DNA from: Geminocystis sp. NIES-3709
Lineage (GTDB): Bacteria > Cyanobacteriota > Cyanobacteriia > Cyanobacteriales > Cyanobacteriaceae
DNA length: 64,000 bases
Direction of reading: 5' to 3'
NCBI RefSeq assembly: GCF_001548115.1
Contig: NZ_AP014821.1
Coordinates: 1,987,262 to 2,051,261, forward strand
Positions 53,701-63,243 of this stretch are shown piece by piece. Each line of letters starts with the position of its first letter. Position 1 is the first letter of the stretch. A program made the position numbers and the translations under genes. The notes under the pieces were generated by a model that was given only the letters and a program-made list of their open reading frames with translations, was not told the origin of the DNA and made no database searches.

Positions 53701-54480
53701 TTCAAATCCTAAATTGGTATAAATGATCGGATTTCCTTCTTTTGCCTCACTGATAACAATGCCATTTGTACTATTATTAATCGCTCTTTCAAGTAACGTT
53801 AATTTATCTGATTGAGATATGTTTTTAATTCCTTGTTGAATAACTGTAATTATATTTTGGACAAATTCAATTTCTGGATTATTAAATTTATTATTCTCTT
53901 CTATATATAATCCTAATATGGCTATTTTTTCTTTAGTAATAGGATCAATAATATTGAAATGAATAGCTGATTTTATTGCTTTTTTATTATCATAATCAAT
54001 ATGTTCTAATTTTCTTTTTAAGTCTTCAATATCATCAATAATAAATAATTTTTTTGTATTAAAAATTTCTATAAAATTATGGTCAAAAAGATTTATTTTA
54101 TAATCAGTTTTATTTTCTAAATTCCATCCTTTACTACTTTGAATGACGAAATATTGCTTATTTTTTTCAAATTTTAATAAATAGCTTAAATTAATATTTA
54201 AAGTATCATTAATTAATTCTATAATTTGATTATAAATATTATCTATATCAAGAGTATTTATTATTATATCTTTAGCTTTAAGAATTACTAAATTATACAA
54301 ATTTTGATTAGATAGTTCTTTTTCTTTTTCTCTTAAACTAAATAAATGATATTTATATTCATCTTTTTCGATCGTTAAATTTAAGTTTTTTTGTTTTAAA
54401 TTATAAATATATTTTATTAACCAAAAATTAATTAAAATAATTGATGTAATAATAACTAGCCATGTAATAAATTGATCCAT
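50776..54480 (-). CDS. GAF/PAS-GGDEF-EAL cyclic-di-GMP signalling protein
   Basis: A bifunctional-type c-di-GMP protein of about 1,234 residues. After an N-terminal membrane segment (FITWLVIITSIILINFWLI) there are two GAF-like regions and three PAS/PAC modules (for example GSEAFGKNCKFLQGENT, a LOV-like signature lacking certain proof, and SDIINQKESRICHPDDREK). The GGDEF domain has LTGLPNRFLLMDRL and VARISGDEFVVFL (SGDEF variant). The EAL domain has FEALIRW, AVNVSSKQL, EITETILMNN, LDDFGTGYSSLSYL and VVAEGIET, so phosphodiesterase residues are intact. The frame is open to 54564, but that extension is encoded by a repeat; ATG at 54480 is chosen. Confidence 0.92.
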   Translation of the reverse strand: MDQFITWLVIITSIILINFWLIKYIYNLKQKNLNLTIEKDEYKYHLFSLREKEKELSNQNLYNLVILKAKDIIINTLDIDNIYNQIIELINDTLNINLSYLLKFEKNKQYFVIQSSKGWNLENKTDYKINLFDHNFIEIFNTKKLFIIDDIEDLKRKLEHIDYDNKKAIKSAIHFNIIDPITKEKIAILGLYIEENNKFNNPEIEFVQNIITVIQQGIKNISQSDKLTLLERAINNSTNGIVISEAKEGNPIIYTNLGFEKITGYSGSEAFGKNCKFLQGENTNQEEVNKLRQAIISQDQTKAILCNYRKNGEQFWNEVYLSPVYNHYGKVTHFIGIQNDITEKYNIEQSLLKKTRELELFNRQLHSINNLNNINYDTIDNPLNYYLENITNILNIDISIISEYFGEKHRIIALYNYLSNDNLFIQENHLINVLAHEVLIDEKTIIYDRNLDTNSLLNLLIPEELNITLYLGTPIWIDNQFYGVLHLFRFDNSKSESPIQDTLIESITQAIERIILREETELEKQQINIALKESQERLNDILFSLEDVIWSIHPQTLQLTYINPAAEFLFNSPLSNFFQKRAYWLELVHPKQQQKIKEIYSNLFNISLLGDNLESHDIEYKILLKNGEEKYIRDRAHVVYDDKGKVIRIDGIITDITNKTKIQKALEKSEEEFRLIFELAPIGMMITDLEGKIIQVNQSLSELLQYPLSDIINQKESRICHPDDREKCSLFKQKIITEYLDQDTQERRFLAHNSSVVHTIVNASALRNNRGEIIQFIQQIIDISELKIMEEQIFYDAFHDKLTGLPNRFLLMDRLKQFLNRNNKNYNSVCAILLIDVDNFKKINDSLGHKIGDELLVLITDKIADCVRENDTVARISGDEFVVFLPDINSEKDSYEIAGKILTACKFNIALHGNTVFSSVSIGITLSSFGYKKSEEMIRDADLAMYQAKESGRNCYRIFNPTMHTDLVKRLSLESALRKALDKEELELFYQPIINLKTGIIAGFEALIRWNSATHGLISPVEFIPIAEETGLIISLGNWILDTAAKEIKKWENKYPELKLFTAVNVSSKQLLNPNFLIELDEILATTKVNPYLLKIEITETILMNNYDHAKDILTKIQERNLKISLDDFGTGYSSLSYLHRLPFNTLKIDRAFIQPLIHPQQKNPIVEAIVTLAHNLSLDVVAEGIETKIQEQILRKINCNYGQGYLYSKPINARNAGEFIDQELEKLKRIINS

Positions 54481-55006
54481 AGAAATTATAAAAAATAAAG
54501 TTTTAAAGAAGCATATAGCGTTTCTCAGAGTTAGGAGCGATATATTTAATTTTTTAGTTAACACTTAAAACTGAGAATGTTTTACCTCATTAATGCAAAA
54601 GTTACTATAATAATCAAAAATTATTGATAGGAAAAGTAATATTTTAAAGTTTTGGGATTATTATGAATAAGCAAAGATTCATTTTAGTTGTATATTATTT
54701 TGTGATTTATTAGTTAGTAAATTTCCTTACTCTCCTCCTTCAAAATCCGACAGTCAACAAAGAATTGTTATATATAAAGCAATATCTTTAGGAAAAATCT
54801 TTAGAAATTCTTTTTATACTGAAAAATGTGCCTTTTTACTATTATATCTAATGAGTAAGTAACATTAATTAATAGAATTTAATTCTTTCAAAAGTAAATT
54901 AAAGTCAAAATTAATGAGAATTAAATATTTATTGATGCAATCAATAACAACTCTCGAAAATTATTTATCTCAATCTTTACTTGTATTGCAATAATTATTA
55001 TATGTT
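54481..55006. other. Spacer with TATAGC repeat half-site
   Basis: TATAGCGTTTCTCAGAG begins at 54514 and CGATATAT closes it at about 54538, a short repeat related to the TATAGCATTTCT ends of the element at 22174-22297. Further on, 63 codons are open from 54671 to 54862 on the plus strand without an ATG; no similarity was recognised, so no gene is called. The rest is AT-rich. Confidence 0.45.
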
Positions 55007-55621
55007 ATGACTTTTAGTACAACTTTTACTCTATTTGTAACGATCGTTGTTCTCGCTTTTATTCCCAGTATAAGTGTATTAGCTGTGTCTTTAAGATCCG
55101 TTACCTATGGATTTACTCATGGTATTTTTACCACTGCTGGAATAGTATTTGGGGACATTATTTTTATTTTATTAGCTATTTATGGTTTATCTTTCCTATG
55201 GGAAAGTATGGGTAATTTATTTATTTTGATCAAGTTTTTAGGCGGCGGTTATCTTATTTGGTTAGGAATTAGTTTATGGAAGTCAAAACCAACAACAATT
55301 TATTTTGAAGAAAATAAAAAGTCTTCTTTTCTTTCCAGTTTTTTAATAGGATTTTTTATTAGTTTAGGAGATTTTAAAGCAATCTTTTTCTATTTGAGTT
55401 TTCTTCCTGCTTTTGTTGATTTATCTACCATCTCAATAATCGATACAGCTATAATTATCTTGACTGCTACCCTAGGAGTTGGGAGTGCAAAATTAAGTTA
55501 TGCTTTAATTGGAAATAAAACAAGTTACATATTAAAAAGATCTAATCTTATAAAGAAAATAAACATGGTAGCAGGTATAGGAATAATCGGAATTGGTTTA
55601 TTTTTAGTATTAAAAACTTAA
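55007..55621 (+). CDS. LysE/RhtB-family amino-acid exporter
   Basis: A 204-residue membrane protein with six hydrophobic segments. The N-terminal block AFIPSISVLAVSLRSVTYGFTHGIFTTAGIVFGDIIFILLAIYGL and the GGGYLIWLGISLWKS segment after it are characteristic of LysE-type translocators. Substrate (amino acid or other small molecule) not predictable. Start ATG at 55007. It is followed by argC after 78 bases, which may be coincidental, although a link with arginine or lysine export is conceivable. Confidence 0.9.
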   Translation: MTFSTTFTLFVTIVVLAFIPSISVLAVSLRSVTYGFTHGIFTTAGIVFGDIIFILLAIYGLSFLWESMGNLFILIKFLGGGYLIWLGISLWKSKPTTIYFEENKKSSFLSSFLIGFFISLGDFKAIFFYLSFLPAFVDLSTISIIDTAIIILTATLGVGSAKLSYALIGNKTSYILKRSNLIKKINMVAGIGIIGIGLFLVLKT

Positions 55622-55699
55622 ATATAGTAACAAGTCGATCGATCTAAAAAGCTAATTTCATACTAAAATTCAGCAAAAGTTGAAATTATAAAGAAAATC

Positions 55700-56758
55700 A
55701 TGGGTGAATCTCAAAAAATATCTGTTGGTATTGTAGGAGCTTCGGGCTACGGTGGTGTACAATTAGTTAAAATTTTATTGGAACATCCTCAAGTTGATAT
55801 TGTTTATCTTGGCGGTGATAGTAGTGCTGGAAAAGAATATGGAGATTTGTACCCTCATTTACAACACCGAGTTAAAACAAAAATTGAAGCCATTGAGCTA
55901 GATACGATCACATCTCGTTGTGATGTGGTATTCTTAGGACTACCAAACGGACTAGCTTGTGATATAGCACCTTCATTGATAGAAAAAGGATGTAAAGTAT
56001 TAGATTTATCTGCCGACTATCGTTTTAAAGATTTAGATACTTATACTGCATGGTACAAAACAGAAAGAAAAGATCATCAAATGGCAAGTCAAGCAGTGTA
56101 TGGTTTGCCAGAATTATATCGAGAACAAATAAAAAACAGTAGCTTAATCGGTTGTCCAGGATGTTACCCCACGGCTAGTTTATTAGCTTTAGCACCACTG
56201 TTAAAACAAGGTTTAGTCTTACCTGAAACCATTATTATTGATGCAAAATCTGGTACTTCTGGAGGTGGCAGACAAGGAAAAATAAATTTACTCTTAGCAG
56301 AAGCTGATAATTCATTGGGTGCTTACGGAGTTGGTAAACATCGACATACCCCAGAAATTGAGCAAATTTGTTCAGATTTAGCCCGAAGTGAAGTAAAAGT
56401 GCAATTTACACCCCATTTAATTCCCATGCCTAGAGGAATTTTAGCAACTGTTTATGGTACTTTAAGAGATCCAGGATTAGTTACAGAAGATTTAATTACT
56501 ATTTATAGTGCTTTTTATCGATCGTCTAACTTTGTTAAAGTATTGGGTAATGGCATTTATCCTCAAACAAAATGGGCTTGTGGCACTAATTTGAATTACA
56601 TTGGTATTGAAGTAGATACTCGTACTGGAAGGGTAATTGTTATGTCAGCGATCGATAACTTAATTAAAGGACAAGCAGGACAAGCAGTTCAGTGCTTAAA
56701 CTTAATGATGGGATGGGCTGAAGATTTAGGATTGCCGACTTTAACTTTCTATCCATAG
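55700..56758 (+). CDS. argC: N-acetyl-gamma-glutamyl-phosphate reductase
   Basis: A 352-residue enzyme of arginine biosynthesis that reduces N-acetylglutamyl phosphate to the semialdehyde with NADPH. The nucleotide-binding start [21 protein letters not shown], the catalytic Cys in [10 protein letters not shown], the [12 protein letters not shown] loop and the His in [13 protein letters not shown] are all present, with the ending [15 protein letters not shown]. Length is typical of cyanobacterial ArgC. Monocistronic or with the LysE gene. Confidence 0.96.
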   Translation: MGESQKISVGIVGASGYGGVQLVKILLEHPQVDIVYLGGDSSAGKEYGDLYPHLQHRVKTKIEAIELDTITSRCDVVFLGLPNGLACDIAPSLIEKGCKVLDLSADYRFKDLDTYTAWYKTERKDHQMASQAVYGLPELYREQIKNSSLIGCPGCYPTASLLALAPLLKQGLVLPETIIIDAKSGTSGGGRQGKINLLLAEADNSLGAYGVGKHRHTPEIEQICSDLARSEVKVQFTPHLIPMPRGILATVYGTLRDPGLVTEDLITIYSAFYRSSNFVKVLGNGIYPQTKWACGTNLNYIGIEVDTRTGRVIVMSAIDNLIKGQAGQAVQCLNLMMGWAEDLGLPTLTFYP

Positions 56759-56759
56759 G

Positions 56760-56889
56760 AGAGACACAGAAAGACAAGACAAGTGGACAAGTGGAAAAAT
56801 TGCGAATATTTGTGCATTTCTTATACGACCTTGTTTATTCACAAACAATACATTATTCCTGTCTTCTTATCTTCCTGTCTACCTGTCTC
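56760..56889. repeat. Spacer with CCTGTC-type low-complexity repeats
   Basis: The spacer contains AAGACAAGACAAGTGGACAAG at about 56772-56792 and TCCTGTCTTCTTATC, TTCCTGTCTACCTGTCTCC at 56859-56891. These are the two strands of the same CTGTC/GACAAG word family seen at 20830-20987 and could pair as a long imperfect hairpin between convergent argC and phosphoketolase, possibly aiding termination. Confidence 0.45.
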
Positions 56890-59298
56890 CTATCCTTGCC
56901 ACTTCCAGTTATTCATTTCAGGTTTGTCAATACCGTGAGTATGAGCATAGTTTAGATTATCAATAATCTCGTTTTTCATACGTTCTTTTAAGTATGCGGC
57001 ACGAGAACCAAGTTTCGGAACTCGATCGATCACATCAATTACAAGATTAAATCGATCGATCTGATTTTTGATAGCTAATTCGAGGGGAGTGTTAATATTA
57101 CCTTCCTCTTTATAACCTCTAACGTGAAGTCGATCGCGACTAATATGACGATAAGCTAATTTGTGGATTAACCAAGGATAACCATGAAAATTGAAAATAA
57201 TAGGTTTGTCTTCAGTAAATAAAGTGCTAAAATCCCTGCGAGATAAACCATGAGGGTGTTCAGTATCTTCCTGTAACTTAAAAATATCTACCACATTGAT
57301 AAAACGTACTTTCAAATCTGGATATTCCAGCCGTAAAATTTGAGTTGCCGCCAAAGATTCTTTCGTGGGAACATCTCCACAAGAAGCCATAATAACATCA
57401 GGTTCATCAGGTATCCCATTCATATCGTCATTACTAGCCCATTCCCAAATACCGATACCTTTGGTACAGTGTTTCACCGCCTCATCAATAGTTAGATATT
57501 GTAGGTGTTTTTGTTTATCCGCCACGATGACGTTTACATAATCCTTACTGCGTAAACAGTGATCAATAACACTTAATAAACAGTTTGCATCAGGAGGAAA
57601 ATAAACACGAGTAACATCAGCACTTTTGTTTGTTACCAAATCAACAAAACCCGGATCTTGATGGGAAAAACCGTTGTGATCCTGTCTCCATACCGTAGAA
57701 GATAAAAGAATATTTAAAGAAGAAACGGGCGCACGCCAAGGTACATGATTTTTGCAAATATCAAGCCATTTTGCGTGTTGGTTGAACATAGAATCTATCA
57801 CATGGGCAAAGGCTTCGTAAGTATGGAATAAACCATGTCTGCCTGTTAAAAGATAAGTTTCTAACCATCCCTCTAAGGTGTGTTCGCTTAACATTTCCAT
57901 AACACGACCATCAGGAGATAATTCGCCACCATCTTCATCTTCGGGTAAATAGTCTGCCATCCAGACTTTTTTAGAGACTTCGTAAACGGGATTGAGACGA
58001 TTAGAAGCTGTTTCGTCAGGGCCAAAAATGCGGAAACTGTGCATATTATTCCTCATGACATCTCGCAAAAATATTCCCATAATTTTTGTGTTTTCCACTT
58101 CTACTGCACCGGGAGCAGGAATTTCTACCGCATAGATAGGATCACGAAAATCAGGTAAATTGAGATCTTTTCTAAGTAAACCACCATTCGTAATTGGATT
58201 TGCACTCATGCGTCGATCGCCTTTCGGTGCTAATTCTTGTAATTCAGGCATTAAACGACCATGTTTATCGAATAATTCTTCAGGTTTATAGCTTTTCATC
58301 CATTCTTCTAAAAGTTTTAGATGATCAGCGTTACTGTGCATTTCTCCCATCGGGACTTGATGCGATCGCCAGAAACCTTCCATTTTCTTTCCATCGACAT
58401 ATTTAGGACCAGTCCAACCTTTCGGTGAACGGAAAACAATCATCGGCCAACGAGGACGTTTAGGAGTACCACTACTACGAGCTTCAATTTGAATCGCCTT
58501 AATTTTATTAATACACTTTTCAAGAGTAAAAGCCATTTTCTGGTGCATTTCCATGGGATCATCCCCTTCTACGAAATGAGGCTCATACCCATAACCCACA
58601 AAAAGTGCTTCTAGTTCCTCATGGGAAATACGAGAAAGAATAGTCGGATTTGCAATTTTATAGCCGTTTAAATGCAAAATAGGTAAAACTGCACCATCTC
58701 GAATTGGGTTAATAAACTTGTTAGAATGCCAAGAAGTAGCGAGAGGGCCTGTTTCTGACTCTCCATCTCCCACCATTACCACAGAAATTAAGTCTGGATT
58801 ATCTAAAATAGACCCGTAGCCATGAGATAAACTGTAACCTAACTCTCCTCCTTCATGAATAGAACCGGGAGTTTCAGGAGTAACATGACTACCAATATGA
58901 CCGGGAAAAGAAAACTGTTTAAAAAATTTCCGCATTCCTTCCTCATCAAGACTTTTATCGGGGTAAATTTCTGAGTAAGTTCCTTCCAAATAAATAGGCC
59001 CAAGAATACCCGGCGCACCATGTCCAGGTCCGGCTAAATAGATCATATTAAGATCATATTTGTTAATAAGGCGATTCAAATGAACGTAAACAAAACTTAA
59101 CCCCGGACTAGATCCCCAATGTCCAAGAAGACGATTTTTAACGTGTTTAGGGTTTAAAGATTCTTTAAGTAAAGGATTGTCTTGCAGATAAATCATCCCT
59201 ACTGCTAGATAGTTACAAGCACGCCAATAACCATGTATTTTTTGTAGCTCATCTTCGCTTAAAGTAGTGGTTACGGATTGTTGTACAGAATGAATCAT
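56890..59298 (-). CDS. Phosphoketolase (xylulose-5-P / fructose-6-P)
   Basis: An 802-residue thiamine-diphosphate enzyme that splits xylulose 5-phosphate or fructose 6-phosphate to acetyl phosphate and a shorter sugar phosphate, giving cyanobacteria a short route to acetyl-CoA. Motifs are [35 protein letters not shown], the diphosphate-binding [38 protein letters not shown], and the end [17 protein letters not shown]. Length and motifs are complete. Long AT-rich upstream spacer. Monocistronic. Confidence 0.96.
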   Translation of the reverse strand: MIHSVQQSVTTTLSEDELQKIHGYWRACNYLAVGMIYLQDNPLLKESLNPKHVKNRLLGHWGSSPGLSFVYVHLNRLINKYDLNMIYLAGPGHGAPGILGPIYLEGTYSEIYPDKSLDEEGMRKFFKQFSFPGHIGSHVTPETPGSIHEGGELGYSLSHGYGSILDNPDLISVVMVGDGESETGPLATSWHSNKFINPIRDGAVLPILHLNGYKIANPTILSRISHEELEALFVGYGYEPHFVEGDDPMEMHQKMAFTLEKCINKIKAIQIEARSSGTPKRPRWPMIVFRSPKGWTGPKYVDGKKMEGFWRSHQVPMGEMHSNADHLKLLEEWMKSYKPEELFDKHGRLMPELQELAPKGDRRMSANPITNGGLLRKDLNLPDFRDPIYAVEIPAPGAVEVENTKIMGIFLRDVMRNNMHSFRIFGPDETASNRLNPVYEVSKKVWMADYLPEDEDGGELSPDGRVMEMLSEHTLEGWLETYLLTGRHGLFHTYEAFAHVIDSMFNQHAKWLDICKNHVPWRAPVSSLNILLSSTVWRQDHNGFSHQDPGFVDLVTNKSADVTRVYFPPDANCLLSVIDHCLRSKDYVNVIVADKQKHLQYLTIDEAVKHCTKGIGIWEWASNDDMNGIPDEPDVIMASCGDVPTKESLAATQILRLEYPDLKVRFINVVDIFKLQEDTEHPHGLSRRDFSTLFTEDKPIIFNFHGYPWLIHKLAYRHISRDRLHVRGYKEEGNINTPLELAIKNQIDRFNLVIDVIDRVPKLGSRAAYLKERMKNEIIDNLNYAHTHGIDKPEMNNWKWQG

Positions 59299-60030
59299 AA
59301 TATGTATTAATATTCTAAAATTCCCTTCAGCTTAACACCGATCTCTAAAATTTTTCAAGTTTTTATTCTATTTTAAAATTAAGAAATAATAAAGTTATGT
59401 TTAGAAGTTCTTGACAATAAATATCATTTATAAATTACAAAAAATATTGAAGAATAAAGTTTACATAACTTATAACAACTATGTTAAATTAATTATTAAT
59501 TGAGTATATCAATAATGGAAAAAACTTTTATCATAGTTTATTTTATAGCAACAGAATATTTAGAACTGCTATAGTTATTAAAGGGAATAGCCAATCAACT
59601 ATAGACAATATAAAATTATCGTACTTAATTTGTTTATTTCGTCAAAATTTATTAATTTTCTAATTTTTTTTTCCCGCACTATCACGAAGGTCTAATATAA
59701 AAATATAAACTGGTTCAAACATGACTGATTTACCATAAGTTGATGATAACTTAAACGATCGATGTGTACTCATTCCTTCTTATTAATTCTTTTATTCTTA
59801 GGTCAGAAGTTGTGCCTCTTTGTACATTAAAATTATCATAGTTATTGATTACCATAAGTTAAAGTATCCCATCCATATATATCTAAGATTATTTGTCAAG
59901 GGTTAGCTAAGGTAAGGTAATTCAAGAGTATCGCATAAATTTTTGAGTTTAGGTTCCTTTGTACTTTTTGTTTTTCTCTTGACAATTTTTTTCTTTTTCG
60001 TTATCATTGGAAATGTGAGTTAATTCAAAT
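59299..60030. other. Long spacer between phosphoketolase and tRNA-Asp
   Basis: A 732-base spacer with no supported protein gene. TATAGCA at 59544-59550 and TGCTATA at 59567-59573 form an inverted repeat with a 16-base loop. The word TTACCATAAGTT occurs twice, at 59729-59740 and 59848-59859; after the first copy TAAGTT and AACTTA form a small palindrome around GATGAT. The tRNA promoter is listed separately. Confidence 0.5.
59979..60007 (+). promoter_or_regulatory. Sigma-70-type promoter of tRNA-Asp
   Basis: TTGACA at 59979-59984 and TATCAT at 60002-60007 are separated by exactly 17 bases. Transcription would begin near 60014, about 17 bases before the tRNA. Confidence 0.8.
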
Positions 60031-60104
60031 GGGATTGTAGCTCAGCTGGTTAGAGTGCTTGCCTGTCACGCAAGATGTCGCGGGTTCGAGTCCCGTCAGT
60101 CCCG
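60031..60104 (+). tRNA. tRNA-Asp (anticodon GTC)
   Basis: A 74-base tRNA. The acceptor arm GGGATTG pairs with CAGTCCC (one G-U pair), with G as discriminator and no encoded CCA. The D arm has AGCTCAGCTGGTTAGAG, the anticodon arm CTTGC-CTGTCAC-GCAAG carries GTC, and the T arm is CGGGTTCGAGTCCCG. All arms close. Confidence 0.97.
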
Positions 60105-60436
60105 TTCATTATTCTTCTGTTAAATCCTTAGTTCTTTTTTCGACAAATAAGGGAATTAAGGTAATTTTGATTTGTCTTTGTATTAGCGTTACATGATTTA
60201 TTTTTGACTTAAAAATTTAAAATATTGCTCGTTATGGATACTTTGAGTCTTCATTATGGTATGGATCTTAAGTAAAAAAAATATACCATTTTGACAATTT
60301 TTATTCAAAAACTGAACATTATTAATTGATCCTATTCCCTAAATAAATATTTTTATTTGTACGTATTTCTCCTATATCCTTTTTCTTCTTTTAAATCCTC
60401 TCTCCTATCCTCATCAAAACATTTTTTCACCAATCC
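60105..60436. other. Gene-free spacer after tRNA-Asp
   Basis: A 332-base AT-rich spacer between tRNA-Asp and the convergent ridA. No further tRNA, terminator with a good stem, or repeat was recognised. Confidence 0.4.
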
Positions 60437-60823
60437 CTATTTAACGGCAATACATTCGATTTCCACTAACACATCTTTGGGTAAACGAGAGACTTCAACA
60501 CAGGCTCGGGCTGGAGGATTTTCTGTAAAATATTGACCGTAAACTTCATTCATCGGAACAAAATCTGTCAAATCTTTCAAAAAAACTCCTGTTTTGACGA
60601 CATTTGACCAATTAACTCCTGCTTCTGTCAAAATTGCTTCAATGTTCTTCATTACTTGGGTTGTTTGAGCAGTAATATCACCTTGCCCGACGATTTCTCC
60701 TGTTTCGGGATTTAAGGGGATTTGTCCCGCTATGAAGATTAATTCTCCTTGTACTGCGATCGCCTGACTATAAGGGCCTACGGGAGAGGGTGCATTTTTA
60801 GTATAAATAACTTTTTTGATCAT
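60437..60823 (-). CDS. ridA: RidA-family enamine/imine deaminase
   Basis: A 128-residue trimeric-type protein that hydrolyses reactive enamines and imines formed by pyridoxal enzymes. Hallmarks are [12 protein letters not shown] at the start, [73 protein letters not shown] with the active-site Arg in PARAC and the C-terminal Glu. Length is typical. It is followed by the sps gene on the same strand but with a separate spacer. Confidence 0.94.
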   Translation of the reverse strand: MIKKVIYTKNAPSPVGPYSQAIAVQGELIFIAGQIPLNPETGEIVGQGDITAQTTQVMKNIEAILTEAGVNWSNVVKTGVFLKDLTDFVPMNEVYGQYFTENPPARACVEVSRLPKDVLVEIECIAVK

Positions 60824-61006
60824 TTTTTTATTAGATATTAGTTTTGTAGATTGGGTTGAAAAATGAAACCCAACATTATTTATAAATTATGATTTTATTT
60901 GATATTTGATCGTAGATTTAAGATATTTTCAATAACTTACAGGGAAATAAATTTGACGGCTAACAGTCTGCTAGAGCGATTCAAGCTAAATTCTACATTC
61001 TCAAAA

Positions 61007-63139
61007 TTATTCACAGAGGGAAAAAAAGTCATAGTGATTCAACCCGTCAATAATACCGGCTGCAAATTGTCGATCGGCAAAGTATATCGGTTCTACTTCA
61101 CTGAGGTTAGAAAGTTCCTCCTGATGACGATTAGCCACAACTACGGACAAAGTATTACCTAACATCATGTCTTCGTCTCCTCCTGAACCACCAGCCGTGA
61201 GGATGCGATTTAAAGGTATATCCCATTGAGTGGAAAACCATCGTACCGCATAGCCTTTAGATGCTCTAATAGGTATAATATCTAAAAATTGTCCAAAAGA
61301 AAAGATTACATTCACTGTTTGCTCATTTTGATGTAAAATACTTTTAATATCTTCTATTCTAAGGGCGATGCTAGGATCATAAAAGTAGCTAATTTTATAT
61401 ATGCTTTGTTGTGCTTTTGGTTGCAAAGTTAATCCGGGTAATTCTGATAACAGAGTGACGATTCCTTGACGATTCCAAAGGTAATTAATATGGTTTGTCC
61501 AAGCTGTATCTCTGATAAGATCTTGAGAATAGTAAATTTCTGTACCCATGCTAGTTATTAAGACATCAGGTTGAGGTATATCTTGTTCTCTTAACACTTT
61601 TAATGCAGAATCGAGTCTTCTTCCAGTAGCGATACAGAAACTAATGTTTTTGCGTTTTTCCTGAATAATATTCATTAATTCTTGTAAGGACTCTCGATCG
61701 CCGAGTAAATTCTGATCTATACTAGACACGATCGCTCCATTATGATAAACGCTAGGTCTCCGTTGGGAAGACATTCGGACTAAAGGTTCACTTTTATCAA
61801 TGATAGGTTGTAAGACTTTGAGATAAGTTTCGACATGAGAAGCCCAAGTATAATATTCTTTCACCTTTGTGATACCAGTTTGGGCTAAAGTTCGCCATTT
61901 TTGTTGTTCTCCCAGTACTTTTAAGATTTTATCACCGATGTCTTGAGGATCAAGAGGATCAATTAAATAACCATTCTGACAGTTTTTAATTATATCGATC
62001 GGTCCTCCATCTTTTGTCGCTACAATAGGTAAACCACTAGCGGCGGCTTCAATCAATGTTAAGCCAAAAGGTTCCGTTAAGGCAGGATTCACGAACACAC
62101 CTCCAGAAAGTGCGGCTAAACGATACATTATCTGAATATCCTCTAAGGTGATAGTTTTAGGATAGGCTACCTTACCATATAAATCATATCGATCGATGGT
62201 TAATAGTAAATCTGTAAAAATTTCCTGTAAACCACTGTCCATATCTTTTACATCATCCCTTGTACCGGCAAAAATAACTAAATTTGCTTCTTCTTGTAAT
62301 TGGGAATTTTGTCCAAAGGCTTCTATGAGAGTTTGAATATTTTTTCTTTGATCTAACCGTGAAAGGGCTAATATAATAGGCTTATCAGGATCTGTTAAAA
62401 ATCGATCGATTGTCTTAAAAACATTACTATCCCATTCATTACCCTCTGGAGGATAAAATTTTTCTACATCTGTACCAGGAGGAATGACGCGCATTTGTTG
62501 CGGTTCATAATAGTCATATTGGGCATACTGCTCATTTATCTCCTGAGAAGTGCTAGTGATAACCCTTTGGGCTGAACTAAGAGTTTCTTCTTCTGCATTA
62601 ATACGACGAATCATGTTATAGCGTTGTTCAATAACATCTTTTTTCACCCCACTAGCCAAAAGCCTTTTGCGCTTACTGCGTCCTAAAGAGTGTCCTGTAT
62701 GTATCAAAGGTATTCCTAATTGATGGGATAACCTTACCCCTACATAACCAGCATCGGCATAATGGGTATGAATAACATCAGGTAATCTTTCTTGACTTTT
62801 TAAATACTCGATCGCATTATCCGCAAAATTATCTAAATAATCCCATAATTCTTCTTTGGGGATGTAATCATCATTTCCTGCACTAATACGGATAATCTGA
62901 GCTTTTTCCTTAATAGGTTCAACAGTTTGACTATAATCACTGCTAACTTGAGAATCGATTAACAGTTTTGTCATTAAATCAACTTTCCCAATCTCCTCAC
63001 GAGAAGCCAATGCTTCTGCTAACTCTAAAACATACTTTGTTTGACCACCAGTATCTGCATCCTTCCCTAATTCTAAATCTTTTACTCTAATTAGACCGTG
63101 AATACTAATGAGTAAGATATATTTTTGTGAATTTTTCAT
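61007..63139 (-). CDS. Sucrose-phosphate synthase with degenerate phosphatase domain
   Basis: A 710-residue enzyme of sucrose synthesis, joining UDP- or ADP-glucose with fructose 6-phosphate. Residues about 1-465 are a GT-B glycosyltransferase: ISIHGLIRVKDLELGKDADTGGQTKYV with the sugar-acceptor loop, HTHYADAGYVGVRLSHQLGIPLIHTGHSLGR, VIPPGTDVEKFYPP, ALSRLDQRKNIQTLIEAFG, NPALTEPFGLTLIEAAASGLP. Residues about 475-710 resemble sucrose-phosphate phosphatase (HAD fold), but motif I reads SSIDQNLLG where an active enzyme has DxDxT, so the nucleophile Asp is replaced by Ser. A separate phosphatase is therefore probably needed. Sucrose is a salt-stress solute in cyanobacteria. The gene is divergent from a Uma2 gene. 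Confidence 0.93.
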   Translation of the reverse strand: MKNSQKYILLISIHGLIRVKDLELGKDADTGGQTKYVLELAEALASREEIGKVDLMTKLLIDSQVSSDYSQTVEPIKEKAQIIRISAGNDDYIPKEELWDYLDNFADNAIEYLKSQERLPDVIHTHYADAGYVGVRLSHQLGIPLIHTGHSLGRSKRKRLLASGVKKDVIEQRYNMIRRINAEEETLSSAQRVITSTSQEINEQYAQYDYYEPQQMRVIPPGTDVEKFYPPEGNEWDSNVFKTIDRFLTDPDKPIILALSRLDQRKNIQTLIEAFGQNSQLQEEANLVIFAGTRDDVKDMDSGLQEIFTDLLLTIDRYDLYGKVAYPKTITLEDIQIMYRLAALSGGVFVNPALTEPFGLTLIEAAASGLPIVATKDGGPIDIIKNCQNGYLIDPLDPQDIGDKILKVLGEQQKWRTLAQTGITKVKEYYTWASHVETYLKVLQPIIDKSEPLVRMSSQRRPSVYHNGAIVSSIDQNLLGDRESLQELMNIIQEKRKNISFCIATGRRLDSALKVLREQDIPQPDVLITSMGTEIYYSQDLIRDTAWTNHINYLWNRQGIVTLLSELPGLTLQPKAQQSIYKISYFYDPSIALRIEDIKSILHQNEQTVNVIFSFGQFLDIIPIRASKGYAVRWFSTQWDIPLNRILTAGGSGGDEDMMLGNTLSVVVANRHQEELSNLSEVEPIYFADRQFAAGIIDGLNHYDFFSLCE

Positions 63140-63243
63140 TATCTTAGTGATACGGCGTACTTTTGTATATTATAACCTAAGATGTTGAAATTTCATAAAT
63201 TATTTAGAATGGAACCATCGAGTATCAAAAAAGGTGAAATAAA

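Noticed and set aside
54671-54862. 63 open codons without ATG upstream of the LysE gene
   Set aside because: No start codon with ribosome binding site and no similarity recognised; an open stretch of this length can occur by chance.
60899-61162. 87-codon plus-strand frame overlapping the end of the sucrose-phosphate synthase gene
   Set aside because: More than half of it is antisense to the conserved phosphatase-like domain of the synthase, it has no recognisable domain, and no ribosome binding site stands before it.
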